Source: Streptomyces spongiicola
GTDB lineage: Bacteria; Actinomycetota; Actinomycetes; Streptomycetales; Streptomycetaceae
DNA: 64,000 nt
NCBI RefSeq assembly: GCF_003122365.1
Contig: NZ_CP029254.1
Coordinates: 4,427,501 to 4,491,500 of the forward strand
Direction: 5' to 3'
Numbering within the stretch: position 1 is the stretch's first letter; every line of letters begins with the position of its first letter. The notes under the pieces were generated by a model. It searched no databases. It was given only the letters and a program-made list of their open reading frames with translations, and was not told the origin of the DNA. This document shows positions 15,342 through 23,927 of this stretch, one piece after another. The translations under genes and the position numbers were made by a program.

Positions 15342-17333
15342 TTGAACAGCAGTAAGCACACGGAACTGGCGAACCACGCCTGGTCCGTCGCCGACCTCCT
15401 GCGCGGCGACTACAAGCAGTCCGACTACGGCAAGGTCATCCTGCCGTTCACGGTGCTGCGCCGGCTCGAGTGCGTCCTGGAACCGACCCGGGAGAAGGTC
15501 GCCGAGACCGTCGCCCGATTCCAGGGCCAGGACATCGACACCGCGTACTTCCTGCGCAAGGCCTCGGGCCACTCCTTCTACAACAGGAGCGACCTGACCC
15601 TGAAGAAGATCGCCGCGGACCCGCGGAACGCGGCGAAGAACCTCCAGATCTACGTCGGCGCCTTCTCGGACAACGCCCGCGAGGTCCTCGACAAGTACGA
15701 GTTCGCCCAGCAGATCAAGCGCCTCGACGGCGCCGACCTCCTCTACCAGGTCATCGGCAGGTTCACCGACCTGGACCTGCATCCGGAGACCGTGCCCAAC
15801 CACAACATGGGCTACATCTTCGAGGAACTGATCCGCCGCTTCGCGGAGCAGTCCAACGAGACCGCGGGTGAGCACTTCACCCCCCGCGAGGTCATCAAGC
15901 TCATGGTCAACCTGCTGATCGCACCCGACGGGGACGCGTTGCAGGTGCCGGGCGTCGTGCGTACGGTCATGGACCCGGCGTGCGGCACCGGCGGCATGCT
16001 GTCGGCGGCCGAGGACCACATCCTGTCCCTCAACCCGGACGCCACCGTCGCGGTCTACGGTCAGGAGCTCAACCCCGAGTCCTGGGCCATCTGCCGGTCC
16101 GACCTGATGATCAAGGGCCAGGACCCGGAGCACATCGCGTTCGGCAACTCCTTCAGCGACCCCGCCCACCGCCGCGACAGGTTCGACTACATCCTGGCCA
16201 ACCCGCCGTTCGGCGTGGAGTGGAAGAAGGTTAAGGACGAGGTCGAGTACGAGCACAAGCACATGGGCGAGGCCGGCCGCTTCGCCGCGGGCCTGCCGCG
16301 CATCAACGACGGCTCGCTCCTCTTCCTCCAGCACATGATCTCGATGATGAAGCCGGTGGACGCCAAGGGCGGCGGCGGCTCCCGCATCGCCATCGTCTTC
16401 AACGGCTCTCCGCTCTTCACCGGCGCGGCCGGGTCGGGCGAGTCCGAGATCCGCCGCTGGATCCTGGAGAACGACTGGCTGGAGGCGATCGTCGCCCTCC
16501 CGGACCAGCTCTTCTACAACACCGGCATCTCCACGTACTTCTGGATCCTCACCAACCGCAAGTCCCCCGACCACAAGGGCAGGGTCGTCCTGCTGGACGC
16601 GCGCGACCAGTTCCAGAAGATGCGCAAGTCGCTCGGCGACAAGCGCAAGGAACTGGGCAAGCGGCACATCGCGGACGTGACCCGCCTGTACGGGGAGGCC
16701 GTCCAGGCCGCGGCCGACCCGGACCACGAACTCCACGGCAGGGTCAAGGTCTTCGACAACAGCGCCTTCGGCTACCAGCGCATCACCGTCGAACGCCCGC
16801 TCAAGCTCCGCTTCGAGGTCACCGAGGAGACACTGACGGCCCTGGCGGCGGCAAAGCCGGTCCAGAAGCTGGCGGACGCGGAGGCGTTCGTGGCCGCCGT
16901 GCGTACGCTGCTGGGCTCGACGTGGGCGACCAAGCCGGAGTGCCTGGTGGCCCTCAAGGACGCCGTCGTGGCGGCCGGCCTGCTGTGGCCGACGGGCGCG
17001 CCGTTCGCGAAGGCACTGCGGGAGGCGGTGGGCGTCCGCGACCCCGAGGGCGAGGTGCAGAAGGTCAAGGGCGAGCCGGAACCGGACACGGAACTCAGGG
17101 ACTACGAGAACGTCCCGCTGGGCGAGGACGTGGAGGAGTACCTGAAGCGCGAGGTCCACCCGCACGTCCCGGACGCGTGGATCGACCACACGAAGACGAA
17201 GATCGGGTACGAGATCCCGTTCACGCGGTACTTCTACGTGTACGAGCCGCCGCGGCCGCTGGCGGAGATCGACGCGGAACTGAAGGCTCTGGAGGCGGAG
17301 ATTCAGACGCTGTTGGGGGAGGTGACGGAGTGA
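15342..17333 (+). CDS. hsdM: Type I restriction-modification system, modification subunit HsdM
   Basis: 663 residues from a TTG at 15342, with GGAAGGAAA upstream. It methylates adenine at the site chosen by HsdS and forms the core of the restriction complex. The N-terminal HsdM_N helical domain begins LANHAWSVADLLRGDYKQSD; motif I is VMDPACGTGGMLSAAEDH and the catalytic motif is ILANPPFGVEWKKV. The C-terminal helix (LAEIDAELKALEAEIQTLLG) contacts HsdS. Longer than the E. coli type IA protein (about 530) but usual for this actinobacterial type. The stop overlaps the hsdS start (GTGA). Confidence 0.95.
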   Translation: MNSSKHTELANHAWSVADLLRGDYKQSDYGKVILPFTVLRRLECVLEPTREKVAETVARFQGQDIDTAYFLRKASGHSFYNRSDLTLKKIAADPRNAAKNLQIYVGAFSDNAREVLDKYEFAQQIKRLDGADLLYQVIGRFTDLDLHPETVPNHNMGYIFEELIRRFAEQSNETAGEHFTPREVIKLMVNLLIAPDGDALQVPGVVRTVMDPACGTGGMLSAAEDHILSLNPDATVAVYGQELNPESWAICRSDLMIKGQDPEHIAFGNSFSDPAHRRDRFDYILANPPFGVEWKKVKDEVEYEHKHMGEAGRFAAGLPRINDGSLLFLQHMISMMKPVDAKGGGGSRIAIVFNGSPLFTGAAGSGESEIRRWILENDWLEAIVALPDQLFYNTGISTYFWILTNRKSPDHKGRVVLLDARDQFQKMRKSLGDKRKELGKRHIADVTRLYGEAVQAAADPDHELHGRVKVFDNSAFGYQRITVERPLKLRFEVTEETLTALAAAKPVQKLADAEAFVAAVRTLLGSTWATKPECLVALKDAVVAAGLLWPTGAPFAKALREAVGVRDPEGEVQKVKGEPEPDTELRDYENVPLGEDVEEYLKREVHPHVPDAWIDHTKTKIGYEIPFTRYFYVYEPPRPLAEIDAELKALEAEIQTLLGEVTE

Positions 17334-18628
17334 CGGGCTATCGGATCAAGGACGTCGCCGGGATCAACCGTACGGTGCTGCCGGAGAGCACGGACCCGGA
17401 CTTCAGGTTCCGCTACATCGACATTTCGGCTGTCGATGAACTGGGTAACGTCACCGTGCCGGAGGAGGAGTCCGTCTTCGCCTCGGCGCCATCCCGGGCC
17501 CGGCGTACCGCATCGGCCGGATCAGTCTTGGTCTCGACCGTGCGCACCTACCTTCAGGCGATTGGGAAGGTACCCGTTGCGGCAGAGCCGTTGGTCTTCT
17601 CCACCGGCTTCGCCGTACTGGAGGCCACTAGCAGAATCGACGCCCGGTATCTTGCCTACTACTGCCGGTCGCACACTTTTGTTGATGAAGTCGTGGCTCG
17701 TTCCACGGGAGTGAGTTACCCGGCCATCAGCGCGTCCGAGGTCGGTTGCGTACCAGTCCGTGTTCCTCCGCTGGAGGAGCAACGCCACATCGCCGACTTC
17801 CTCGACACCGAGACAGCCCGCATCGACCGACTGGTTGAACTTCGGCGTCTTCAGCTACTTCGGCTGGACGAGCGAGTCTACGCGGCGGTTTCCGAGACTC
17901 TGATCCCCGACCTTCTGGCACGTCCGCAGCCGTCGGGACCGTGGCCCTGGCTGCCCACGATGGCAGATGACAGGCCCCTCGTGCGGCTCGGGTACGTCTG
18001 CCGACTCCAGAACGGGCTGACGGTCGACAGCAAGCGGGACCTGTCCGGTGATGTGGTGACGCGTCCCTACCTTCGAGTCGCAAACGTCCAGGCCGGGCAT
18101 GTCGATCTTGACTCCGTCGTAGAGATCACGGTCCCTCGCGATATTGCCAACCGGACCTCCCTCCGTCCCGGAGACGTTCTCATGACCGAAGGAGGCGACT
18201 TGGACAAACTCGGAAGAGGGACCGTGTGGCGGGGGGAGTTGCCGGATTGTCTCCACCAGAATCACGTCTTTGCGTTGCGCCCGGAACCAGACCGCCTTGA
18301 CGGTGACTATTTGGCCTTGATGACGCGCACGCTGCATGGACGCTGCTACTTCGAAAGCACAGGCTCCAGGACGACGAACCTGGCCTCTACGAACAGCAGC
18401 AAGATCATGAGTTTCCCGATCCCACTCCCGAGTGTGGCTGCCCAGCGAGCCTTGGCAGGCGAGGCGCAAGCCGTGATCGAGAACTCTCAAGCTGCGAAGC
18501 GTCTTCTTGAACGTCAACTCGGCCTCCTGTCCGAGCGTCGCCAAGCCCTCATCACCGCCGCCGTCACCGGCCAGTTCGACGTCTCCACCGCCAGCGGACG
18601 CAACACCACGGAGGGAATCAGCGCATGA
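17330..18628 (+). CDS. hsdS: Type I restriction-modification system, specificity subunit HsdS
   Basis: 432 residues from GTG 17330. Two target-recognition domains are separated by conserved spacers: the central one ends VPPLEEQRHIADFLDTETAR, and the C-terminal one reads AKRLLERQLGLLSERRQALI then TAAVTGQFDVST. This is the standard single-chain, two-half layout that sets a bipartite recognition sequence. The recognition domains (~17400-17740 and ~17970-18420) are visibly lower in GC than hsdM and hsdR, as expected if they are exchanged between strains. The stop overlaps the hsdR start (ATGA). Confidence 0.93.
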   Translation: MTGYRIKDVAGINRTVLPESTDPDFRFRYIDISAVDELGNVTVPEEESVFASAPSRARRTASAGSVLVSTVRTYLQAIGKVPVAAEPLVFSTGFAVLEATSRIDARYLAYYCRSHTFVDEVVARSTGVSYPAISASEVGCVPVRVPPLEEQRHIADFLDTETARIDRLVELRRLQLLRLDERVYAAVSETLIPDLLARPQPSGPWPWLPTMADDRPLVRLGYVCRLQNGLTVDSKRDLSGDVVTRPYLRVANVQAGHVDLDSVVEITVPRDIANRTSLRPGDVLMTEGGDLDKLGRGTVWRGELPDCLHQNHVFALRPEPDRLDGDYLALMTRTLHGRCYFESTGSRTTNLASTNSSKIMSFPIPLPSVAAQRALAGEAQAVIENSQAAKRLLERQLGLLSERRQALITAAVTGQFDVSTASGRNTTEGISA

Positions 18629-21600
18629 GCCCCGGCCCGGTCCACAGTGAGTCCGCGTTCGGCGACGCGATAGTCGCCGCCATGACCGAGCGCGGCTGGC
18701 GCGAGGCGAGCCCCGCCGGCTATCAGCCCGATCTCGGCCTGGACACGGGCGAACTCTTCGAGTTCCTCCGCAGGACCCAGGCCGAGGAGTGGCACGAACT
18801 CCGCACCGTCTACGGCGACCCCGCCGAGGCCGAGCGCGGCTTCGCTCGCCGTCTGGACCAGGCCATCGCCAACGACGGCCTGCTCCACGTCCTCCGCAAC
18901 GGCGTCAAGGACCGCGGCGTCCGCCTCCGCGTCGCCTACTTCAGGCCGAACCTGGTCCCCGACGCCTCCGTCCTCGACGGCTACCGCGCCAACCGCCTCA
19001 CCGTCGTCCGCGAGCTGCCCTACGCGACCAAGCAGCTGGACTGGAACAACCGGCTCGACCTCGCCCTGTTCCTGAACGGCATCCCCGTCGCCACCGCCGA
19101 GCTGAAGAACCCGCTCACCGGTCAGGGCGTCGAGCATGCCAAGGAGCAGTACCGGACCGACCGCGACCCCACCGAGCCGATCTTCACCCGCCGGGTCGTC
19201 GCGAACTTCGCCGTCGATCCCGACCTGGTCTTCGTCGCGACCACCCTCAAGGGCAGGAACACGCGCTTTCTGCCCTTCAACACCGGCTCCGAGGGCCCCG
19301 GCCGCCCCGGCGGCGCCGGAAACCCCGCTCCCACCGCCTTCGGCCGGTACGCGACCTCCTACCTCTGGGAGCAGGTCTGGGAGCGGGAGAACTGGCTCGA
19401 TCTCCTCCAGCGGTTCGCGCACCAGCAGAAGACCAGGACGCCCGGCGGCGGTACCACCCGCACCACGATCTTCCCCCGCTACCACCAGTGGGACGCCGTC
19501 AGGAAGCTCACCGCCCACGCGGCCACCCACGGCGCCGGACAGAACTACCTGATCATGGCCTCGGCCGGGTCCGGCAAGTCCAACACCATCGGGTGGCTCG
19601 TCCACCGCCTCTCCGACCTGCACGCGGACAACGACCCCCGCAGCTTGGACACCGAGGCCCTGTCCGCGGGCTTCGTCAAGCCCGGGGCGCCCGTCTTCGA
19701 CAAGGTCATCGTCATCACCGACCGCCGGAACCTGGATGCCCAGCTCCGCGAGACGGTCGGCAGCTTCTCCCAGACCGACGGCCTGGTCGTCAAGATCGAC
19801 GAGAGGCAGGGCGCGAAGAGCGAGCAGCTCGCCCGCGCGCTGTCCCGCGACACCGGGAAGATCGTCACCGTCACCCTGCACTCGTTCCCGGCGCTCCTGG
19901 ACTACCTCAAGCGCAACCCGACCGAGATCAGGGGCACCACCTTCGCGATCGTCATCGACGAGGCCCACTCCTCCCAGTCCGGCGACGCGGCGACCTCCGT
20001 CCGTGCCGCACTGCGCGAACTCGGCCTCGACTCGGACTCCGAGGACGCCGGCGCGACCACCGTCACCGTCACGGACAAGCTGAAGAAGAAGGCGCTGGAG
20101 CGGTCCCGGGCGGCGAACCTCTCCTACTTCGCGTTCACCGCCACACCCAAGTCCAAGACCCTCGAACTCTTCGGGACCCCGGACCAGGTCGACGGCAAGG
20201 CGGCGTACCGCCCCTTCCACACGTACTCCATGCGCCAGGCCATCGAGGAAGGGTTCATCCTCGACCCGCTGCGCAACTACGTCACGTACAACACGTACTG
20301 GAAGCTGGTGAACCACAACCAGGACGAGCGCGAAGTGGACCCCGCGAAGGCGAACTCGCTGCTCGCCCGGTACGTCCTCACCCACGACTCGACCGTCTCC
20401 CAGCACGCACAGGTGATCGTCGAGCACTTCGTCACCCACACCAGGGGCCGGCTCGGCGGACGGGCCAAGTCCATGGTCGTGACCGGCTCCCGGCACTCCG
20501 CCGTCCAGATGGCCCGCGCCATCAGGAGCTACATCAGGGACCGCGACTACCACACCAGGTATCCGGACCTGGGCGTTCTGGTCGCCTTCTCCGGCTCCCT
20601 CACCATCGACGGCGAGGAGACCACCGAGCCGAAGGAGAACGGAGGGCTGTCCGAGACCGCCCTGCCCAAGGCCTTCGGCTACACGCGCGCCGACGACAAG
20701 GCGGTGAAGGCCGGGGCGAAGGGGCAGCAGGAGTACCGGATCCTGGTCGTGGCGGAGAAGTACCAGACCGGCTTCGACCAGCCCCTGTTGACGACCATGT
20801 ACGTCAACAAGAAGCTCACCGGTATCGCCGCCGTCCAGACCCTCTCCCGGCTGAACCGCACCGCCGAACGCAAGGCGCAGGCCGACCTCGCCGTCCTGGA
20901 CTTCACCAACGAGGCCGAGGACATCAAGGAGGCGTTCCGCCCGTACTTCGAGGAGGCGAACACCCTCCCCTCGGATCCCAACCTTCTCTACACCGCCCAG
21001 AGCCGGGTCATGTCCGCGCCGATCATCTCCGAGACCGAGATGGACGAGTTCGCCGCCGCCTGGTTCGAGGCGAAGGAGAAGGCAGCCGGATCACCGGCGA
21101 AGTGGGAGAAGCTGCACGCTGAGCTGTACCGCCTGCTGTCCCCGGCCGTCACCCGCTACGAGGCCCTGCGCGACAACGACGAGGACGAGGACGACGTCAG
21201 GACGGCCGAGGACTTCCGCGCCGACCTCCACGACTACGTGCGCAAGTACGGCTTCCTCGCCCAGATCGTGCGCTACCAAGACCCCGACCTCGAACGACTC
21301 CACCTCTACGGCCGCTACCTCCTCACCCGGCTGCGCGGACGCGCGGACGGCGGCGTGGACATCGGCGAGGTCGACCTCAGCCACCTGCGCGTGCAGAAGA
21401 CCGGCGAGCACGACGTCTCCCTCAGCCCGGAGGGGCCCGCGACGATGCCCGGCTTCGGCGAGGGGCCGGGCGGCGCCAAGGAGCCCGAGAAGTCCCTCCT
21501 GTCCGAGCTGATCGAGAAGTTCAACGCCAAGTTCGGTACGGACTTCACCGAACAGGACGTCATCCGGCCCTTCGAGGAGGCCAAGGCCGACGCCAAGGTC

Positions 21601-21816
21601 CGGGCCGCGGCGGTCGTCAACGACGAGGACAACTTCGGCAGGGTCTTCGACAAGGTCTTCGCGGACAAGATGGCCGACCACGTCGACTCCATCGCCGGCC
21701 TCGGCCGCCAGTACTTCGGCGCGGACCGCAACTTCAAGTCCAGCCTCGACCGCAGCGCACGCCGTGCCGCCTGGCGGATGATCCGCCGCGAGGAGGGCGT
21801 GGACGACGCGGCGTAG
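18625..21816 (+). CDS. hsdR: Type I restriction-modification system, restriction subunit HsdR
   Basis: 1063 residues, normal for HsdR. It translocates DNA and cuts unmethylated foreign DNA. The N-terminal PD-(D/E)xK nuclease is visible as DLALFLNGIPVATAELKN (Asp ... Glu-Leu-Lys). The SF2 motor has Walker A SAGSGKSNTIGW, DEAH box VIDEAHSSQSG, motif III FTATP, and the late motifs VAEKYQTGFDQPLLTTMYVN and QTLSRLNR. The C-terminal helical part binds HsdM. All three hsd genes overlap by 4 nt, so they form one operon ended by the hairpin at 21835. Confidence 0.95.
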   Translation: MSPGPVHSESAFGDAIVAAMTERGWREASPAGYQPDLGLDTGELFEFLRRTQAEEWHELRTVYGDPAEAERGFARRLDQAIANDGLLHVLRNGVKDRGVRLRVAYFRPNLVPDASVLDGYRANRLTVVRELPYATKQLDWNNRLDLALFLNGIPVATAELKNPLTGQGVEHAKEQYRTDRDPTEPIFTRRVVANFAVDPDLVFVATTLKGRNTRFLPFNTGSEGPGRPGGAGNPAPTAFGRYATSYLWEQVWERENWLDLLQRFAHQQKTRTPGGGTTRTTIFPRYHQWDAVRKLTAHAATHGAGQNYLIMASAGSGKSNTIGWLVHRLSDLHADNDPRSLDTEALSAGFVKPGAPVFDKVIVITDRRNLDAQLRETVGSFSQTDGLVVKIDERQGAKSEQLARALSRDTGKIVTVTLHSFPALLDYLKRNPTEIRGTTFAIVIDEAHSSQSGDAATSVRAALRELGLDSDSEDAGATTVTVTDKLKKKALERSRAANLSYFAFTATPKSKTLELFGTPDQVDGKAAYRPFHTYSMRQAIEEGFILDPLRNYVTYNTYWKLVNHNQDEREVDPAKANSLLARYVLTHDSTVSQHAQVIVEHFVTHTRGRLGGRAKSMVVTGSRHSAVQMARAIRSYIRDRDYHTRYPDLGVLVAFSGSLTIDGEETTEPKENGGLSETALPKAFGYTRADDKAVKAGAKGQQEYRILVVAEKYQTGFDQPLLTTMYVNKKLTGIAAVQTLSRLNRTAERKAQADLAVLDFTNEAEDIKEAFRPYFEEANTLPSDPNLLYTAQSRVMSAPIISETEMDEFAAAWFEAKEKAAGSPAKWEKLHAELYRLLSPAVTRYEALRDNDEDEDDVRTAEDFRADLHDYVRKYGFLAQIVRYQDPDLERLHLYGRYLLTRLRGRADGGVDIGEVDLSHLRVQKTGEHDVSLSPEGPATMPGFGEGPGGAKEPEKSLLSELIEKFNAKFGTDFTEQDVIRPFEEAKADAKVRAAAVVNDEDNFGRVFDKVFADKMADHVDSIAGLGRQYFGADRNFKSSLDRSARRAAWRMIRREEGVDDAA

Positions 21817-21834
21817 CCGCCCTCGGCATGAGCA

Positions 21835-21868
21835 GGGGCCCCGTACACCGCGAGGTGTACGGGGCCCC
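21835..21868. terminator. Bidirectional hairpin terminator
   Basis: A perfect 15-bp stem (GGGGCCCCGTACACC / GGTGTACGGGGCCCC) with a GCGA tetraloop, between the converging hsdR and DUF397 genes. Confidence 0.9.
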
Positions 21869-21875
21869 TCCCGTG

Positions 21876-22196
21876 TCAGGCCGAGTGGTCGGCCGCCAAC
21901 TCCACGAGCCCGGCCCACGCCCGGGGGCTCACGCTGAGCACGGGCCCGCCCAGCTGCTTGGAGTCCCGGACGTGCACGGTGCCGGGGGTGGCGGCCACCT
22001 CGACGCACTCGCCGCCCCCGGCACCGCTGTAGCTGCTCGTGCGCCAGGCGACCTCGACGCACTGGCCGCCTTCGGCACCGCTGTAGCTGCTCTTCCGCCA
22101 GGCGACCTCGACGCACTGGCCACCCTCGCCGCTGCTGTAGCTGCTCTTGAACCACGCCAGGGCCGACAGAGGAGGCTCGGGCAACTTCTCGTTCAT
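21876..22196 (-). CDS. DUF397 protein with three tandem DUF397 N-terminal units
   Basis: 106 residues. Single DUF397 proteins are about 60-70 residues and partner XRE-DUF5753 regulators (BldB-like family). Here the W(F/R)KSSYS-GGQCVEVA unit occurs three times before the usual end (VHVRDSKQLGGPVLSVSPRA). The duplication is plain at DNA level: a 54-bp unit around 22044 repeats near 22098. The start overlaps the stop of the regulator gene (22193-22196), so the pair is co-translated. Such small proteins may act as antitoxin-like or regulatory partners. Confidence 0.92.
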   Translation of the reverse strand: MNEKLPEPPLSALAWFKSSYSSGEGGQCVEVAWRKSSYSGAEGGQCVEVAWRTSSYSGAGGGECVEVAATPGTVHVRDSKQLGGPVLSVSPRAWAGLVELAADHSA

Positions 22197-23041
22197 CTCT
22201 CTCCCAGCAGTTTCTCGAAGAAGGTCAGGGACTCGCGCGGCGTCAGGGCCTGCGCCCGCAGAATGCCGTACTGGGCTTCCATCTCCCTGACCGTCTCGCG
22301 GTCGGTGTAGAGGCGGCTGTCCTTCTGCACCTCTACGTAGGCGATCCTGCGCCCCTTCGCCGTCTCCATCAAGGTGAAAGGGCCCGCCAATCCACTGTGC
22401 TCCTCACGCTCGTTGGGCATGACCTGGATCTCCACATTCCGCCGCTGGCCGTGTAGCAGAAGTTGTTCCAGCTGGCCCCGCATGCCCTCTCGACCTCCGA
22501 TGGGCCGTGTCAGTACCGACTCCTCGATGACGAAGCTGAGTGTTGGCAGCCTTCGGCGCGAGAAGATCGCTTGGCGTCCCAACCGCGCCGACACCCGATG
22601 CTCGATGGTGTCCTCGTCCAGCAACGGACGCCGCATCCGGAACACCGCTCGCGCGTACTCCTCTGTCTGTAGCAAGCCATTGATCACGTGAGTGTCGTAG
22701 ACGTGCAACTCCACCGCCTCCGCCTCCAACCGCGCCATGTCCCGGAAGAAGGCCGGATACTGCGCCCGCGCCACCTCATCCTTCAGCGCCTTGAGCACAC
22801 CACCCGCGTCCAGTACCTCGTCGGCCCGGTCGATGAACCTCGGCGGCGGGATGCGTCGCCCCTGCTCGAACGAGGCGATCGACTGAGCCGCGTATCCCAC
22901 CAGCTTCCCGAACTCCGGCCGCTCCAGCCCGGCCCGGGTCCGGAAGAGCTTCAACTGCCGCCCGAACGCGGTGACCACACCCTGCCCGGGCTCGTCCTCC
23001 GGTCGCTTTCCCGCCGGTTCCGCCGCCCCGGGCGGTTCCAT
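22193..23041 (-). CDS. XRE-family regulator with DUF5753 domain
   Basis: About 282 residues if started at ATG 23041, the typical size; an in-frame ATG at 23188 would add 49 low-complexity residues. The HTH is at FGRQLKLFRTRAGLERPEFG followed by SIASFEQGRRIPPPRF. The DUF5753 part shows YDTHVINGLLQTEEYARAVF and LTRPIGGREGMRGQLEQLL. This partner type pairs with the adjacent DUF397 gene, with which it overlaps by 4 nt. It diverges from the ATPase at 23224. No strong ribosome-binding site distinguishes the two starts. Confidence 0.88.
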   Translation of the reverse strand: MEPPGAAEPAGKRPEDEPGQGVVTAFGRQLKLFRTRAGLERPEFGKLVGYAAQSIASFEQGRRIPPPRFIDRADEVLDAGGVLKALKDEVARAQYPAFFRDMARLEAEAVELHVYDTHVINGLLQTEEYARAVFRMRRPLLDEDTIEHRVSARLGRQAIFSRRRLPTLSFVIEESVLTRPIGGREGMRGQLEQLLLHGQRRNVEIQVMPNEREEHSGLAGPFTLMETAKGRRIAYVEVQKDSRLYTDRETVREMEAQYGILRAQALTPRESLTFFEKLLGER

Positions 23042-23223
23042 CGCCGGCACTCGTTCCACCGGTTCCACCACGTCCACCGGCTCCCGTCCGCCCGCCGCGT
23101 CATCTTGCCGCACCGCCGCCACCCTTCCGCGCACGTACACCGCACCGCCCGGCCGCGTACAAGCGGAACGCGACGGCGCGTCACCCATGGTCACGCTACG
23201 CCACCACGACCCACCGTGGAGCC

Positions 23224-23895
23224 ATGACGAACAACCCCGCCCACCCCACGATCCCCGCCCACCCCACGCCCCCCGCTCACCCCACGCAACCCACAACCCT
23301 CACCCGCCCCACAACCTCTGCCCGCCCCGCAACCCTCACCCAACCCACAGCCCCTGCCCATCCCACTCCCCCCACGCCCCCCACCCAACCCACACAGCCC
23401 ACCCACCTCACGCAGCCCACTCCCCCCACCCAACCCACCGTGCCCGCACACCACTTCGAGATGCGTTTCACCTCCACACCCCGGGGCGCCCGGCTCGCCC
23501 GCCGGTTGTGTGCGGAGCGGCTGCACGCCTGGGGGATCCCGTACGGCACCGAGGAGCATGACGCCGTGGTGCTCCTGGTTGCCGAACTCAGCGCGAACGC
23601 CGCGCACCACGGCCGGGTGCCGGGCCGGGACTTCCTCGTACGGCTCACCGTGCCCGCAGGGCCGCTCTCCACCGTGCGGATCGAGGTGGCCGACACCCGG
23701 GGCGAGCGGCTCCCGGAACCCGCGCGGCGGCTTCCCGGGGCCGACCGTACCGACGGGCGCGGTCTGCTCCTCGTCGCCGCCCTCGCCGACCGGTGGGGGT
23801 GGGGTCCACGGCCCTGCGAGGCGCCCGGAAAGGTCGTGTGGGCCGAGTACGACAGGCGGAACCACGCCGCACAGACGGTTCTCGGCCAGATGTGA
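23224..23895 (+). CDS. RsbW-like ATP-binding protein with Pro/Thr/His repeat N-terminus
   Basis: 223 residues. The C-terminal ~145 form an HATPase_c domain of the anti-sigma/serine-kinase type: N box VVLLVAELSANAAHHG, G1 box VADTRGERLPEP and a degenerate G2 region DRTDGRGLLLVAALADRWGW. Residues 1-75 are a run of HPTxP and QPTxP units, encoded by a ccca-rich microsatellite. An alternative start at ATG 23461 would remove the repeat and leave a normal-length protein. The linked XRE/DUF397 pair is the usual neighbour of such ATPases in Streptomyces. Confidence 0.82.
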   Translation: MTNNPAHPTIPAHPTPPAHPTQPTTLTRPTTSARPATLTQPTAPAHPTPPTPPTQPTQPTHLTQPTPPTQPTVPAHHFEMRFTSTPRGARLARRLCAERLHAWGIPYGTEEHDAVVLLVAELSANAAHHGRVPGRDFLVRLTVPAGPLSTVRIEVADTRGERLPEPARRLPGADRTDGRGLLLVAALADRWGWGPRPCEAPGKVVWAEYDRRNHAAQTVLGQM

Positions 23896-23927
23896 CGTAC
23901 CTCGTACGCCTCCCTGGACGGAAGATC

